64,000 nt of DNA from Bemisia tabaci (GCF_918797505.1 NC_092801.1:1240001-1304000); one strand, 5' to 3'. Shown: positions 12,129 to 23,295, counted from the first letter of the stretch. Notes: generated by a model from the sequence alone, not told the origin. A program made the numbers and translations.

Positions 12129-12328
12129 GTAAGTTGTAAAATGTTCCGTTTTTAAATGTTTCTTGGCCCTCCCTCCATAAGGAAGGGTCTTGCTCTCATT
12201 TTAAATTCGTTCTGTTATCAAAAGGTGGTTGATATATTGTTACGTAGTTTATTGTCTGTCTCCAAGGACGGCCATTAACCATAGGTAGATCAATTTGATG
12301 ATCTGTCTCCCGCTTTGTATTTTTGCAG

Positions 12329-12493
12329 ATCGACACTTCCAGGAGCTTGCCTTATCAGATGTACATTGCTGCTCAGTGCCATTTGCTCTATGCCTGTAGA
12401 TGTTTCCTGTCATGTGTGGAAGGAACGTCGGGTAGAGAATCGATGGCTACCTTAATATCATCAATGATCGTAGTAAATCGTGAAATTATTTAA
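12329..12493 (+). pseudogene. Captured gene fragment, exon B
   Basis: It follows a good acceptor (TGTATTTTTGCAG at about 12316-12328) in phase 0, compatible with exon A. It stays open for 54 codons to TAA at 12491-12493 and begins IDTSRSLPYQMYIAAQ. It may be a terminal exon, or an exon that originally ended at a donor such as GGGTAGAG near 12431. Product unknown. The inverted copy is on the minus strand of the left arm. Confidence 0.4.
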
Positions 12494-12582
12494 GCTGTGG
12501 ATCTATGATGTCGCATCTTTTGAAAAATGCTTTCTCCTCTAAAACTAAACTGAAAAATCGTGTTGTGTCAGTGCTTTTCTGA

Positions 12583-12785
12583 GAGTGGTGTTCTGTATCG
12601 ATCAGCTATTAAATCATGGTGCTAATTTTTCTCTTACGTTAAAGAGTGCTTTAGATATTTTTACAATGCACTCATCGTGTTTTCAAAAGTTCCTTCGTAC
12701 CTGCACCAGTTCTAATCGGAAATTTGGATTCATTGTCTTCAAGTGGATTTTTCTGACCCAGTGGATTACAGACTTGAGCGAGTTG
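12583..12785 (+). pseudogene. Captured gene fragment, exon C
   Basis: An open stretch reading VFCIDQLLNHGANF onward ends at a donor GAGTTG|GTGAGT (12785/12786). Together with exons A and B it shows that intron-bearing genomic DNA, not cDNA, was captured. Hydrophobic residues dominate near the end (FGFIVFKWIFLTQWI). Family not recognised. Confidence 0.4.
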
Positions 12786-12959
12786 GTGAGTGTTGTTTGT
12801 TCATTTTCTATTTTACTGAGCATGTCTGCATGGTCCAAATATCATGTGCTCCCATTGGGACGCTTGTCTCCTTTGTCTTGATTCTAAGATTTATTTAATT
12901 TCCGTGAGCAATTTGGATGGTACTGAAACCTTCTTGTGATCATTTTTATGCAAATGGTT

Positions 12960-13165
12960 TTCTTTCCATGAAAAATTGTCACGGAAATGATTTCGTTTCC
13001 ATGAAAAATTTTCACGGAAATGATTTCGTTTCCATGAAAAATTTTCATGGAAATAAGCCACATGGAAATCAGTCACACGGAAATCAGCCACATGGAAATA
13101 TTTCCTGTTCCATTTTTCCGTGTCATTTTTTCATGGAAATCAACTTCATGGAAATCATCCACACG
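12960..13165. repeat. Right subterminal array of CATGGAAA words
   Basis: Mirror of the left array: TTTCCATGAAAAATTTTCA units of ~33 bp, then CACATGGAAATCAGYCAC units of ~16 bp, then the TIR. Confidence 0.75.
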
Positions 13166-13183
13166 GAACATTTTTAGCAGGGT

Positions 13184-14413
13184 ACTTCAGAAACTTTCAC
13201 AAACTTCACGAGGTGGGCAGAACGAGTCTGAAGACAAGACACGACATACTTTGAATAATTCCAAAATATTATGCTTTAAATTTCAGACAATTTCACAATC
13301 TTAAACGAGGCGGATGGATTATGGAATTAATTATGGATGGAGGGAGATGGACGAAATATGAAAACACAAAGGAGTAGGCGAGACGCGAGAAGCAAATACG
13401 GGAGAGTAGTGTCATCTGAATCTGAATCGCGGCTATGTACCTACAGAAAATGAACATTGATCTTATTAAGCCAGAGGAGGGCCAAAGACGCCAAAACTCA
13501 TGAACCAATCAGAGAAGGGCAAAAGGATGGCAATACTCTCCAGTACCTAGGTCAAAGACACATAACCTAGATGTAGGCGAATTCTACTAAGGTCTCCGAA
13601 TAAGGTTATCACCGGTGGAAAAGTTTTCGGAAAACAGAACGCGAATCTTGAACTTTCAGAAGTAATTATAGGATAACTATAAACCGCATAGCAAAGAGAG
13701 TTTTAGGACTGTTATTTATTTCTTACGCTAATTTGCATTTAATCGTATTCACAGAGGCATAATGAGGTAATCAAAAAAAAAAAAAAATAAAAATGGCGTT
13801 TCGTGCATCGATGAGTTGGTGCGCCATTTGATCGCTTGAGCGCCCTACTATACTAGAGCTCTAGTGGCAAATCGAAATCAAAAAGCGCCGCCTATCGGCT
13901 GAGCGCTTAAAAAATGCCTTAAGTTGAAGCAAATGGATGTAAGTACTTCACACGAGAGTGCAAAAATAGAACAGGCGCGAGGATATTTTAACGGCCTTTT
14001 TTTCATTTAAAAAACCGAGTCGCAAAGACCTTTCACCTCACAGAGAAATATTGTGAAATGAACAACTCTTGAATTTTCAAAATGTATGTTTGGTGAAGAT
14101 ATTGTCCCTCCCGAAAGATCTGCATACACACATCTTTCAGATTTTAAAACCGTTTTGCCAAAAAAATGAAAAAAAAAAAAAAAAAAAAAACGCTCTTGAT
14201 AAATTATGGGGAGGGGAGAGTGGAACTACCTCTGAATTTATCTTTCTCGCTCTCATTGTAAAAAATTTCAAAAAAATGTTAACCCTAAAAAATAACATGT
14301 TATAAAGAAATACTCGTTTTCATGGAACATAGAACAAGTAGAAACTTTTATAAATTACATTTGAATCAACTGCCCAGGCATTTAAGTTAAAATGCTTAGT
14401 TTCATTATTTTTC
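13184..14413. other. No gene recognised
   Basis: Holds poly-A tracts near 13770 and 14169-14190. The frames are short, and none has splice borders or family similarity that I can defend. Confidence 0.4.
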
Positions 14414-14415
14414 TA

Positions 14416-14622
14416 CACTAAAAAAATGAAGATTGGTAGACTTTTCCATTCCTTAACGCTGTATTTCACACAGCGTAAATTCAAGGTCGATTTTGCCAGA
14501 GGAATGGTTACCTGTACCAGTGTATAGTAACGTTTTTCTTCTAGCAAAATTGACTTTGAATTCACGCTGTTTATAATACAGTGTGAAGGAATGGTAAATT
14601 CAATCAATCTTCTTTTTCAGTG
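14416..14622. mobile_element. MITE with CACTRAAAAA termini, TA target-site duplication
   Basis: Termini CACTAAAAAAATGAAGATTG and, from the right, CACTGAAAAAGAAGATTG are flanked by TA at 14414-14415 and 14623-14624. The interior is an imperfect palindrome (CATTCCTTAACGCTGTAT against ATACAGTGTGAAGGAATG). The termini resemble those of the large element at 49593-53568. Confidence 0.8.
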
Positions 14623-14851
14623 TACGACATTGCAAAATTTGAGTAAAAAATAATTATTTCCCTTAGCAAGTGTGTGCGCTGCAGAATAATGTAGCAATTC
14701 CGCTTGTGAGACGCCTGAGGCAAGGACGCAACCGTAACGTAACGAAACAAACCAGTTACGGCACGCGCCCTCTTGGTTTATTCCATGCGCAGCTATGAAT
14801 AAGCTTTACGGTACGGCCACAACGTCCGGTCCTCGGAATGCTAAGCGTATA

Positions 14852-15085
14852 CTGCCGTGCTAAGGAAGAACGCCGTATGAACATTCGAGCGTTGCCAAAC
14901 TCCCATCGATAAAATGTTTATTTTTGCGGAGAGTTATGAATATGTCTCCTTGAAATTTGTAGAAACTTCGGGTGATATTGTTAACAAAATTATGTGAAAA
15001 ATTGGAAGGAAAATATTCATTAGTTTACCAGGAAACCCGTGTTTCATCAAAGGAAATTTGCCAACGCCTGAAGGCTCATAACTTA
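14852..15085. mobile_element. MITE family A, copy 3, right end missing
   Basis: Begins CTGCCGTGCTAAGGAAGAAC as in copies 1 and 2 and runs to GCCAACGCCTGAAGGCTCAT near 15077, but lacks the right inverted terminus. Confidence 0.75.
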
Positions 15086-15929
15086 ATTCCACCAATTTTT
15101 GTTTGAGGTAATGTTCTATTATTTTGAGACAAGCGATACATCAACCCTTCATCGAATACGATCCATTATATCATGGGTTCAAATGGAGAGAAAACAATAT
15201 TGCCAACTTTTACATCCGCCAATGAAAATAGGCATTGACAACACATTTCAACACTACATAATTCCAGTCTAGGGGCTGCATGACCAAATATGATAGATCA
15301 ACATTTGTTTGGACAGGTAGATGGATGATACTCAATCACCATGAACGAGGTTGAGTGCGTAAGTATGACAGCAAAGCAGTATCGCCTTCAGTCGACCCTT
15401 AATTGTTATTCGACAGCAGCAGCAGCACCGTCACTCAAAACCAGAACTAATGCAAGAATCACACGCTGAATGTGGAAGTCAACAGGCATCGCTCAACAGC
15501 TAAAATTTTGTAAATTCAATTTATCCTCATCCACATTAGTCAAATTTCTAATATGTTCAATTCACTTCAAGTAGGTGTGTATGAGTAACACAGCCAATTT
15601 TGACAAGATTTCATAAAAAATAAAAATAAATACATCCCACCACCCTTTAAGTAAGAACTTGTGGTGGGTGGTGCAACCAAGGAAAAACAACACAAACAAA
15701 ATAACGTAACTATAATCACAGACTCAAACTACAAAAATTTAGTAGAAATAAACGATAAAAAAACTAATTTAGATGATAATTTAAGCAACAAAAAAAAGTT
15801 GACAAACAGTGTCAAATCTATTTGAATAGTCCTGACAAATCTGGCACTAGCCGATGTTTGCTGAGCCTCATTGCTGATGCGCAAAATTCAGGCATCAGGC
15901 CGATGACTTCCACATTCAGCGTGCGATTC
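15086..15929. other. No gene recognised
   Basis: Includes CAGCAGCAGCAG near 15413-15425 and the short mirrored words CACCACCCTTTAAG / GTGGTGGGTGGTG at 15635-15675. No coding or RNA gene is supported. Confidence 0.4.
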
Positions 15930-16480
15930 CAGCTATCAAGATCAATCTACACAGGTCAGTAATGGCGCATCTTTTTGAAATCCACTCCCCCGCCCGGCCC
16001 TGATTCAGCGGCAGCCAATTGTACGTCACACTGGCTGCTCCCATTAGAAATACATTGCAGGCAGCCAATTGTACGTCATTGCGCAGTAGAGTTTCAAAAC
16101 TCGTTGTCGGGAACAGAGACAAGAAACCCTCCAGTGGCCTCCAAGCGACAGGTGGAAGATTTTACTTTCAGGGATTCAACAGTATGGACAATTATTAGGG
16201 AGCAAAAGTCATCACCCTAATTTCGGCTGTTGACCTACCAACATGGTCGATGATGAGCTTTGGGTGACGTCATGAGCCAAACGAGTTTCACAAACTTCGG
16301 CCATTTTCGACTTGTTTGCAAAACGAAACTGCCAACACGTTGTTAAACATCAACCATGTAGGTAAGTCAACAGTAGAATGCTGAAGTTCCGAAAGTAAAA
16401 GCTTCCACAATGGCCAAGATACTAGTGTAAGGTCTCTTGTCTCTGGTCAGGAATGACTGACCTGTGTAGATTGGTCTTGC
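15930..16480. repeat. Degenerate interrupted inverted repeat
   Basis: The left words ATCTACACAGGTCAGT, GGTGGAAGATTTTACTTTC and CTGTTGACCTACCAACATGG recur inverted on the right as ACTGACCTGTGTAGAT, GAAAGTAAAAGCTTCCAC and CCATGTAGGTAAGTCAACAG. The left arm also contains GGCAGCCAATTGTACGTCA twice (16011, 16061), so it has gained sequence. Probably an old foldback element. Confidence 0.6.
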
Positions 16481-16549
16481 CAGCTATAAACAACTGCCAA
16501 CTTATCTGATGCGAGTTTTACTACTTTTAACATGTCTGCGTAGTCAACA

Positions 16550-16845
16550 ATAGACCGTATTCGATAACGGTTCGATGTATAGTTTGGTTCAAAACAATAG
16601 AACATAACCTCAAACCATACTGTAAGGATTTAAATTGGAAAAAAGAAAAAATGAAAAAAGAAAATGAGAAATTTCCTGACAATTTCACTTTGCATTGGCA
16701 TTTGGTACTCAGAAGAATAAATAATCTGTTACAAAAGACCCGTTCTCTCAGATTTCTTAGTTTACTTTTGAGGCTATGTTTATCTTTTGAACCAATCGAT
16801 ATCGATACAATCTCACCCGTCTGATGTATCGAATACGATCTATTC
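16550..16845. repeat. Small inverted-repeat element
   Basis: ATAGACCGTATTCGATA on the left mirrors ATCGTATTCGATACAT from the right, and TTGGTTCAAAACAATAGAACATA mirrors sequence at 16768-16795. Non-coding. No clear TSD. Confidence 0.6.
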
Positions 16846-16956
16846 CTTGGTTCCAAGCCCGGGGAACAGGGCCACGATTAACAGCAAACTGTTCCTCAGG
16901 TCCTTGCCCAGGGCAACAGGGCCACCATGCATGATATACCTACTTACTTACGTCTA

Positions 16957-17112
16957 CTGACAAAGCGGACTGCGGGGCGATTATTGAAATGATGTCGACT
17001 CTATGTCACCGCTTACGGCAAGACATAGCCCTATCTTAACTGTGCAATATATCGCAATTCAATGTCTTATCGGGCTGGTTTAAATTTCAATAATCGGCCC
17101 GCTGGTCGGCAG
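16957..17112. repeat. Small inverted-repeat element
   Basis: Left CTGACAAAGCGGACTGCGG and GCGATTATTGAAAT pair with right ATTTCAATAATCGGCCCGC and GGTCGGCAG. 156 bp, MITE-like, TSD not resolved. Confidence 0.6.
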
Positions 17113-17303
17113 AAAAGGAAACAACTGTCAATTTAGCTGAAATGAATATCATCAGCGAAAATTCTACTATGCTTATGGGATTGCCTCGTCAAATTAAGTA
17201 GGAGTTAAATAGTTAGTCCCAAAATCAGCTATGTGCCCCTCAATTCCAACTAGAAATTGCAGGCCTGAAGTCTTCTCACATACTCCGAGCAGAACAAAAT
17301 TAC

Positions 17304-17540
17304 TTAAGTACAGTGCATAAGAAGGGAAGATGAATAAGAGAATGGACTTGCAGAGGTGACCACTTTTCTCCTTTTTAACTGAATCTGAGTCGGACTAGAC
17401 ACAATGTCCTCCATACCGGAGGTATTTCTGCATTCAGACGATGAGGATGAGGAGTCGAAGTTGGTATCTTCTGCTTCGCATTCACTGAGACACTGCTTGA
17501 GCTGGGCGAGCTGAACTATTTTTGCAGCTCTGGAGGGCAT
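17304..17540 (-). CDS. Possible first coding exon of an unidentified host gene
   Basis: From ATG at 17540 the minus strand reads MPSRAAKIVQLAQLKQ, then an acidic, serine-rich stretch (six consecutive S) and a basic QLKRRK segment. Upstream lies CpG-containing sequence (17600-17710) that could be a promoter and 5' leader. No downstream exon was found in the window and the donor is ambiguous (GTGGTCACC or the GC-type GCAAGT near 17345-17365), so the last ~20 codons of the frame may be intron. Function unknown. Confidence 0.3.
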   Translation of the reverse strand: MPSRAAKIVQLAQLKQCLSECEAEDTNFDSSSSSSECRNTSGMEDIVSSPTQIQLKRRKVVTSASPFSYSSSLLMHCT

Positions 17541-17973
17541 TAATAAAAAATAACACACGCACACTACGCACAAATGAAGCACTAAACACAATTAATTACG
17601 AAACAAACGGAATCGGCGAAAATAAAAAAATATGTAACGGTTACGCGGTGCGATGCGGTTCGGTTTGAGACTAGTCCGCCAATTCGAGATGAGAGAGCAG
17701 TCTGGCAAATCCTTGAAGCTGAAAGTATGCAAAACGGTTAAAGCATTGACATTAATTATGTACGATCCTTTAAAAATCTGAGAGCTTTTGAAAATGAACT
17801 GTAGTTAATTTTTTATTTCGTACAAAGGATGTTCAAACCTCATTATTTTAAAGACCACGTGAGAAATTATAGCGATAACATAAGAATTTGGAATTGCTGC
17901 GTTATGACCAAAGTTGGTATCGTTCAACGTCGCAGCGCATGCGCGCTCGGCGCATCTCCCACCTCTGATGCTG

Positions 17974-18160
17974 GCTCCCGTGGAGTAGTGGTTGTAGCGC
18001 TGGCTCTACGATCAAGAGGTCTCGGGTTCGATTCCCGACCAGGTGACTTGGTTTTGATATTATCAGGCAATGGTGATTTGGGGCTGGGGTATGAAGCATG
18101 GGAGATACCACTTGGCTCCTTTAATATCCGTAAAAAAAATAATTAAAAAAAAATATATCT
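17974..18160 (+). mobile_element. tRNA-derived SINE
   Basis: A tRNA-like head carries an A box (TGGAGTAGTGG, 17981-17991) and a B box (GGTTCGATTCC, 18025-18035) with a T-arm stem CGGG/CCCG. It is followed by a ~90-bp body and an A-rich tail (18132-18160). The acceptor stem does not close, so this is not a functional tRNA gene. Confidence 0.7.
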
Positions 18161-18169
18161 TATACGCAG

Positions 18170-18731
18170 GGTTGCAATTTTCATGAAAAAAAGAATCTTG
18201 AAAGTTCCGAATTGCTTGTTATACCTATTACGGAGATATTTCATAAATTTCAGAAAAATACAAAATATTTTTCAAAACGGTGGCCGGTTAAGCTACGTTC
18301 AAAATGGCCGAAAATCGACCAACTTATTTTTTTCCGATTGATTCGCCTGAAACTCGGTATCTGGGAGTAGTTGGGCACGAGAAAAACGCATTTAACGAGT
18401 TTCAGGCGCGAATCCATCGGCCGAAAATCGAGTTGGTCAATTTTCGGTCATTTTGAACTTTAACCGGCGGCCATTTTGAGATGGTTTAAAATAATGTCTT
18501 CGGGTTTCGCGAAAAATTTTCTTTTTTTATGATCTTTCGAGGTATCACACAGGGGGTCTTTAGATCTGTAAAAGAATAAGTTGGTGTCCGTTGCCCCCCC
18601 ACCCCAAGGGCAGTCTTCCGGAAAATCTAAGGGGGTGGGGTCCCGGAAAATTTTAGGGGGGGTCAAAAAATAGCTCCCTTTGATATAGGAGCGTCCTCCA
18701 AGTTTCAAATCTCTATCTCGATTAGGTAAAA
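18170..18731. repeat. P-family repeat, copy 2, interrupted (remainder 19374-19415)
   Basis: It contains a ~195-bp palindrome (18285-18480: GGCCGGTTAAG ... CTTTAACCGGCGGCC with TCAAAATGGCCG on both arms), then the family line ATGATCTTTCGAGGTATCACA. The family terminus (GGGGACTTTTCATCATGTAT) appears only after the hAT-like insertion, at 19393-19415. Confidence 0.65.
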
Positions 18732-19373
18732 CAGGCCCGCCACAAGGGGGGGGGGGATACTGGGTCCTTGGTACCGGGGCCCGGGCCCTGGAGGGGCCCG
18801 TGACGCAGGTGACAAACCATTACGAATTCATGTGTAACCCTTGTCTCGTAGGGAAAAGTGAAAAAATTATCCTAAAAATTCCGCAAAAAGTTAATAAAGT
18901 TTCAAAAACACGCTAGGGCACTATAAAATTTTTCTTACTTTTTTAGAGATTTTCAAGATTTTGAGTATATGTAGAATGATATCTTTAGTAACTGTGTTTC
19001 ATTTTCTTCCGTTGTCGGATGCTAAGAGGCTCCTTTCTGGGCATCCTCGACTTCAATGGCTTAACTCCCTTGCCACAGACGTACGAAAGGGGAGTCCAGG
19101 GGGGGCCGGCTCCCCGTAGAATTGAAAAAAAAAATTTATAGATGTTTTGAATGCAACAATTCGAAAGTTTTTGGTGCTGAAAGTAAACAAAAAGGCGTAA
19201 TTATTCTGCAGAAATTGATGGAAAATCTCCATCATAAGAGCTTCATAATGCGTCCAAATAGATTTAAAATTTCAGAAATTTTCCGGGGGAGGCCCCCCGG
19301 ACCCCCCCCCTTGTGCTAGGGGCCCGGGCCAGAAAATTGGTACCAGGGCCCGAGATGGTATGTGGCGGGCCTG
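18732..19373. mobile_element. hAT-like non-autonomous element (CAGGCCCGCCACA termini)
   Basis: Left end CAGGCCCGCCACA, right end TGTGGCGGGCCTG, 642 bp. The flanks are AGGTAAAA (18724-18731) and GGGTAAAA (19373-19380), or GGTAAAA on both sides if scored as 7 bp. Subterminal GGGCCCGGGCC occurs in both halves. It splits a P-family copy. No transposase seen. Confidence 0.7.
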
Positions 19374-19753
19374 GGTAAAAAGATAGGGGGGCGGGGACTT
19401 TTCATCATGTATAAAAAAAATTTCGAAAGAACCCATGCATGATTCAATTATGAACGAGAATGGCAGGAAACATATTAACACACTGACTCCACGTCAGGCT
19501 AACATCAGAAAAGCACACTAGGTATGGGACATGATCTTCGCTGTGAATTTGATGGCATGATTTTATATGCATCTGCAATGCGCGAATCCCTATACTGAAT
19601 TCCTAACAGGATTCCCGGCATGGAAACTTGGCACCTTAGAGCATAAAGCGCACATACGGAAACAATGCTAAAACAGCTTCTTTCGATGTCATTATGGCAA
19701 TTTTAAAATGTTGACGTAACGTCCGTGGGAATGCAGATTTTATTACTCTGAGT

Positions 19754-20062
19754 TGTCAACGAAACAAATCATATAATTGTCTACTTGACAACTCAACAGT
19801 TATTTTAAATGTTTTTAGATGCTGAGATTACATACATGGTTTGTAAACTAAGCAAACAATACTAAAGTTATATGAGCATACCGATTTTGCTAACCTAACA
19901 AAAATAAATGTCAACGCAACAAATAACAATTGTCAACTTGACATCTCAACAGTTATTTTAAGTGTCTTAAGATGTTGAGTTAACATATATGGTTTGTAAA
20001 CTAAGCAAACAATACTAAAGTTGTACGAGCATACCGATTTTGCTAACCTAACAAAAATAAAT
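19754..20062. repeat. Two-copy tandem repeat, unit ~154 bp
   Basis: TGTCAACG.AACAAAT ... GCTAACCTAACAAAAATAAA occurs twice head to tail with small differences; a third unit starts at about 20061 and fades. The surrounding sequence (19416-20204) has no gene. Confidence 0.75.
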
Positions 20063-20204
20063 GTCAAATTAACATCCTAACTGTTACTTAAGCATATCTT
20101 ATAAAATGCAGAATGACCATATTTTAAGATTGTCAGATTAGCATCCAAGACTTGCAGCATTAACAGTCTCGATAGTTACGGAAGCAGAAAAATAGCTTGT
20201 CGGA

Positions 20205-22861
20205 TTAAAAAACCCCAAGGATGCTGAACTCGCACATTTTTTTTTTCCGTGTATGCTGCCCATTCTCCAACTCAATGCTTTGCTGATCACCTCCGAAAGT
20301 CATCTTCTCAGATTTGGATATGCTGACTTCCAGACCCCACTTCCGATACTCTTCTACTAACTTGCGCATCATGTATTCCGCGTCATCTTGATCTTGAGCA
20401 ACCATCACCTGGTCATCAGTAAAGCACAGAGTAAACAGAGTTTCGAGATCACCCAAGGGGACACCCATACCAGAGCATTTCTTTTTCCATTCTTTTAGCA
20501 CGCACTCGAGATAAATTTTAAATAATGTTGGCGACAAACAACATCCCTGTTTTAAACCCTTAGTCACATAAAATCCCGCTGACAACCCCCCATGGCACTT
20601 AACTTTGGTAAAACTTCCTTTATACATAATCGCTTAACTGCGTCAATCAATCCCCGTTAAAATTCGATTTTTCCAAGGCCTCCCAAAGTTTCATCAACGG
20701 CACGCTGTCATACGCCTTCTGGAGATCCGCAAAAATTAAATGCAGTTCCTGAGCTACGGCCATTTTCTTCTCAATGACCTGGTCAATAACAAAGAGGTGA
20801 TCTATCGTAGACCTGCCAGCTCTAAAACCAGCCTGCTCCTCTGCTTCGTGATCCTGCCATTCATCCTCGATCCTTCGCTTTCAGTATCTTCCCGTACACT
20901 TTGCTTATTGTCCCGGTCACTGAGAGCCCCCGGTAGTTGTTACAGTCGTCCTTCCTTCCCTTCTTTTTGTAGATGGCCTTGATCCAAGACTCCTTCCACT
21001 CCCTTGGTACCTCGTCACCCCTGATGCATTGTTGCATCAGTTTTCTGAGGCACTCAAAGAGCTTGGCAGTCCCGTACTTGACCAACTCGACAGGAATCCC
21101 ACCAGGACCCGGTGCTTTGTCATTAATTAGCTCTTTAACCGCTTTAACTATGTCACAAGTGTGGATCTCCAAGTTGTTCATTCTTCCGTTGTCCGTGCTG
21201 TTGTCTCGAAACTCTGGGCGCCTTTCCGTCAAAAGATCTTTAAAATGATCCTCCAGTTTTTTAAGTGATATCGGAGAAACGATGTCGCGCTTCATGTCTC
21301 TGCGTAAACCTTCAATTAACTTCCAGCTCTCAGCACTTTTTCTCCCCCCTAGGTAGGTGTTAATTCTAGAACAGTTGCTTTCCCAGCCTTCATTCTTCTT
21401 CCGTGTTATGAGGCTCCTAACTTTAGACTGAGCTTTCCTGTAAGAAACTTTATCTTCAGCCTTTTTAGACGGCAGAAATATAAGATGTTTTTGCCTCTTA
21501 AGATTTATCTCGTCTTCAATTTCTTCATCCCACCAGTAAGGATGCTAGTATTTATTACTGGTTTTGTGAACACCTAGGGCTTCTTTCGCTGCAGAGTGAA
21601 TACAATCTTTGATGAACTGATATTGCTCTTCCGTGGTACCCGAAAGTCCATCCCCCAACTTCTCATCTAAGCGTTTCCGATACAGAGCCTTGACACTAGG
21701 GTGCTCCAAACTTTCGATGTTATACCATACTTCATGATTTTGCGTTCCCTGACTCTGCTGTTGCTCAGGCATTGGCTCTTTATCTTTAATCCCTTTAACG
21801 GGAAACGCTATATCTGCTCGGAGGAAATGATGATCACTGCCGCAAGAGAGTCCCCTGCACACTCTAACTTGCTGCAATTTCAATTTAGTAGTGTGCTTTA
21901 CAATTACATAATCGATGATGGATTTCAATCCTCGCGTTGGCTGGACCCAGGTATACTTATGGATGTCTTAATGTTGAAAAAAGTCATTCAAAATTTTCAT
22001 CTCAGTTTGAGAACAAATTGAGATGAGCCGATCACCGTTATCATTAACAGCATCCTCCCCAAACGGTCCAACAACTTTACAGTTTACTCGTCGTCCCGTT
22101 CTGATGTTCAAATCACCCATAAGAATGGCTTCCCTGCCAGCACCAACGTTCAGTATTTCATCATTCAGATCTTCGAAGAATTGGTCCTTACATGCGACAG
22201 TGGCATCATCATTTACACCGTATACTCCGAGCAGCGTGATCTTATGTCCGTACAGGTTGAGGTTCATTTTGATAATGCGCTGGTTGACGGCCTCCCAAGT
22301 GCCCACGAACTTACGTAGGCTTCTCCGAAAAAGTATTGCTACTCCTTGCTGAGCACGCTGATCTTTGGCTACGCCGCTGTAGAATAGATCATAGTCACCG
22401 TAATTCTCTGACCCGTGCCCTTTTTTCTTGGTCTCAGTAAGAACAGCGACATCCACTCCAAGTTTCTGAATCTCCGATATTACTTCCGGTAACTTATTTG
22501 AAATGCCTTGGACATTCCACGCCCCAAATACCAAAGTCCGTTTTCTCAATTTTTGTCGACGTGTCCGTTTAGTTCTAGTGGTACCGAGGCTTGTATTGTT
22601 AGGTCGTTTAACAGTAAAACTTTTTACAAGTACCGGGGAGTTAGCCCGATGACTCAACCCCCAACCTGGAGGACCAGGGTTTGATTTCGGAGTTGCCTCT
22701 CCTAGACAGGTTGCTTTCACTTCAGCTCAGAGCCCTGTCTGCCCTTCTAGCAGGTGGTTCATACGCCCAAAGGCCGGTGACCATCTCCACTGCCCCCTTT
22801 GAGGCAGGGGCTACCAGCTGGGGTCCGCAGGATTGCTAAACCTGTGACAATAGTCCCCCAT
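20205..22861 (-). pseudogene. RTE-clade LINE, decayed and missing its 3' end
   Basis: On the minus strand, an apurinic-type endonuclease (22720-21968) shows FGAWNVQGIS, TETKKKGHG, LLGVYGVND and MGDLN, with SDHHFL in the next frame (21928-21545). Reverse transcriptase follows in pieces: NYRGLSVTGTISKVYGK (20980-20900 region), GLKQGCCLSPTLF and LCFTDDQVMVAQD (20627-20205). The catalytic box reads FTDD where its relative at 30.6 kb has FADD. Several frameshifts break the frame. The 5' end (22861, ...GTCCCCCAT on plus) matches that of the intact copy at 27890. Homology stops at ~20205, so the C-terminal RT part and 3' UTR are gone. That is 3' loss, unlike ordinary 5' truncation, and suggests later deletion. 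Confidence 0.9.
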
Positions 22862-23097
22862 ACGGCCGTTAACGGAATGATAAATTACCGAAAAATCTCG
22901 TAGGGCTATTTCATACACGTCTCGGGAAAATTAATGTAACTCGTTTAGTTTCCAACCAAACTAGCTCAACTTGGGCTCGTTTAAGAGCCAAGAGTATGAG
23001 CTATCACCTCCCGCAAATCGCATGTCGATATCTATTGTAGTTCCCGAATAACAGCCTTAGTGCCAGTTGTTTTGGGACAGCCTATGTATATTCATCT

Positions 23098-23295
23098 TTG
23101 AAATTATACAACAACAAGAAACTACAGGAATCGAGAGTGGTGCACAACCACAACACCAGAAACAGAACAGAAAGTCTAATCATAAAAATTAATAAAATAG
23201 CGGCTCGAGGCCATGACTTTTTCTATAAACTACCACCAAACATAAAGAAAAAAATTAAAGATGAGCCCCGAGGCCACAATGCCCTAGTCAGGTAA
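23098..23295 (+). pseudogene. Possible C-terminal fragment of a non-LTR reverse transcriptase
   Basis: A 65-codon frame contains HNHNTRNRTESLIIK and FYKLPPNIKKKIKDEP. The pattern 'YNTR ... LP..IK' is typical of the end of Jockey/CR1-like LINE proteins. Nothing else of a LINE is nearby. The rest of 22862-23543 is unassigned. Confidence 0.35.

Larger units (their letters stand above)
11877..12832 (+). repeat. Right arm of the 1-kb inverted repeat
   Basis: Pairs with 9917-10873 at ~99% identity by eye. Differences include two T/C changes near 12815-12821 and G/A changes near 12501 and 12547. Its plus strand reads exon-like segments with splice signals, listed separately. Confidence 0.9.
8453..13183. 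mobile_element. 4.7-kb TIR element carrying inverted gene-fragment arms
   Basis: The ends are ACCCTGCTAAAAATGTTCC at 8453-8471 and its reverse complement at 13165-13183. Just inside both ends lie arrays of CATGGAAA/TTTCCATG words (8460-8860 and 12960-13165). Between these arrays sit two inverted arms of ~957 bp (9917-10873, 11877-12832) around a 1.0-kb loop. I cannot define a convincing target-site duplication. No transposase is seen, so any mobility would depend on another element. The structure resembles Pack-type DNA elements that capture host gene pieces (inference). Confidence 0.7.

Noticed and set aside
17974..18040. Functional tRNA gene
   Set aside because: A and B boxes are present but the acceptor stem does not close and an A-rich tail follows; SINE fits better. 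The same applies at 31384, 50880 and 61497.
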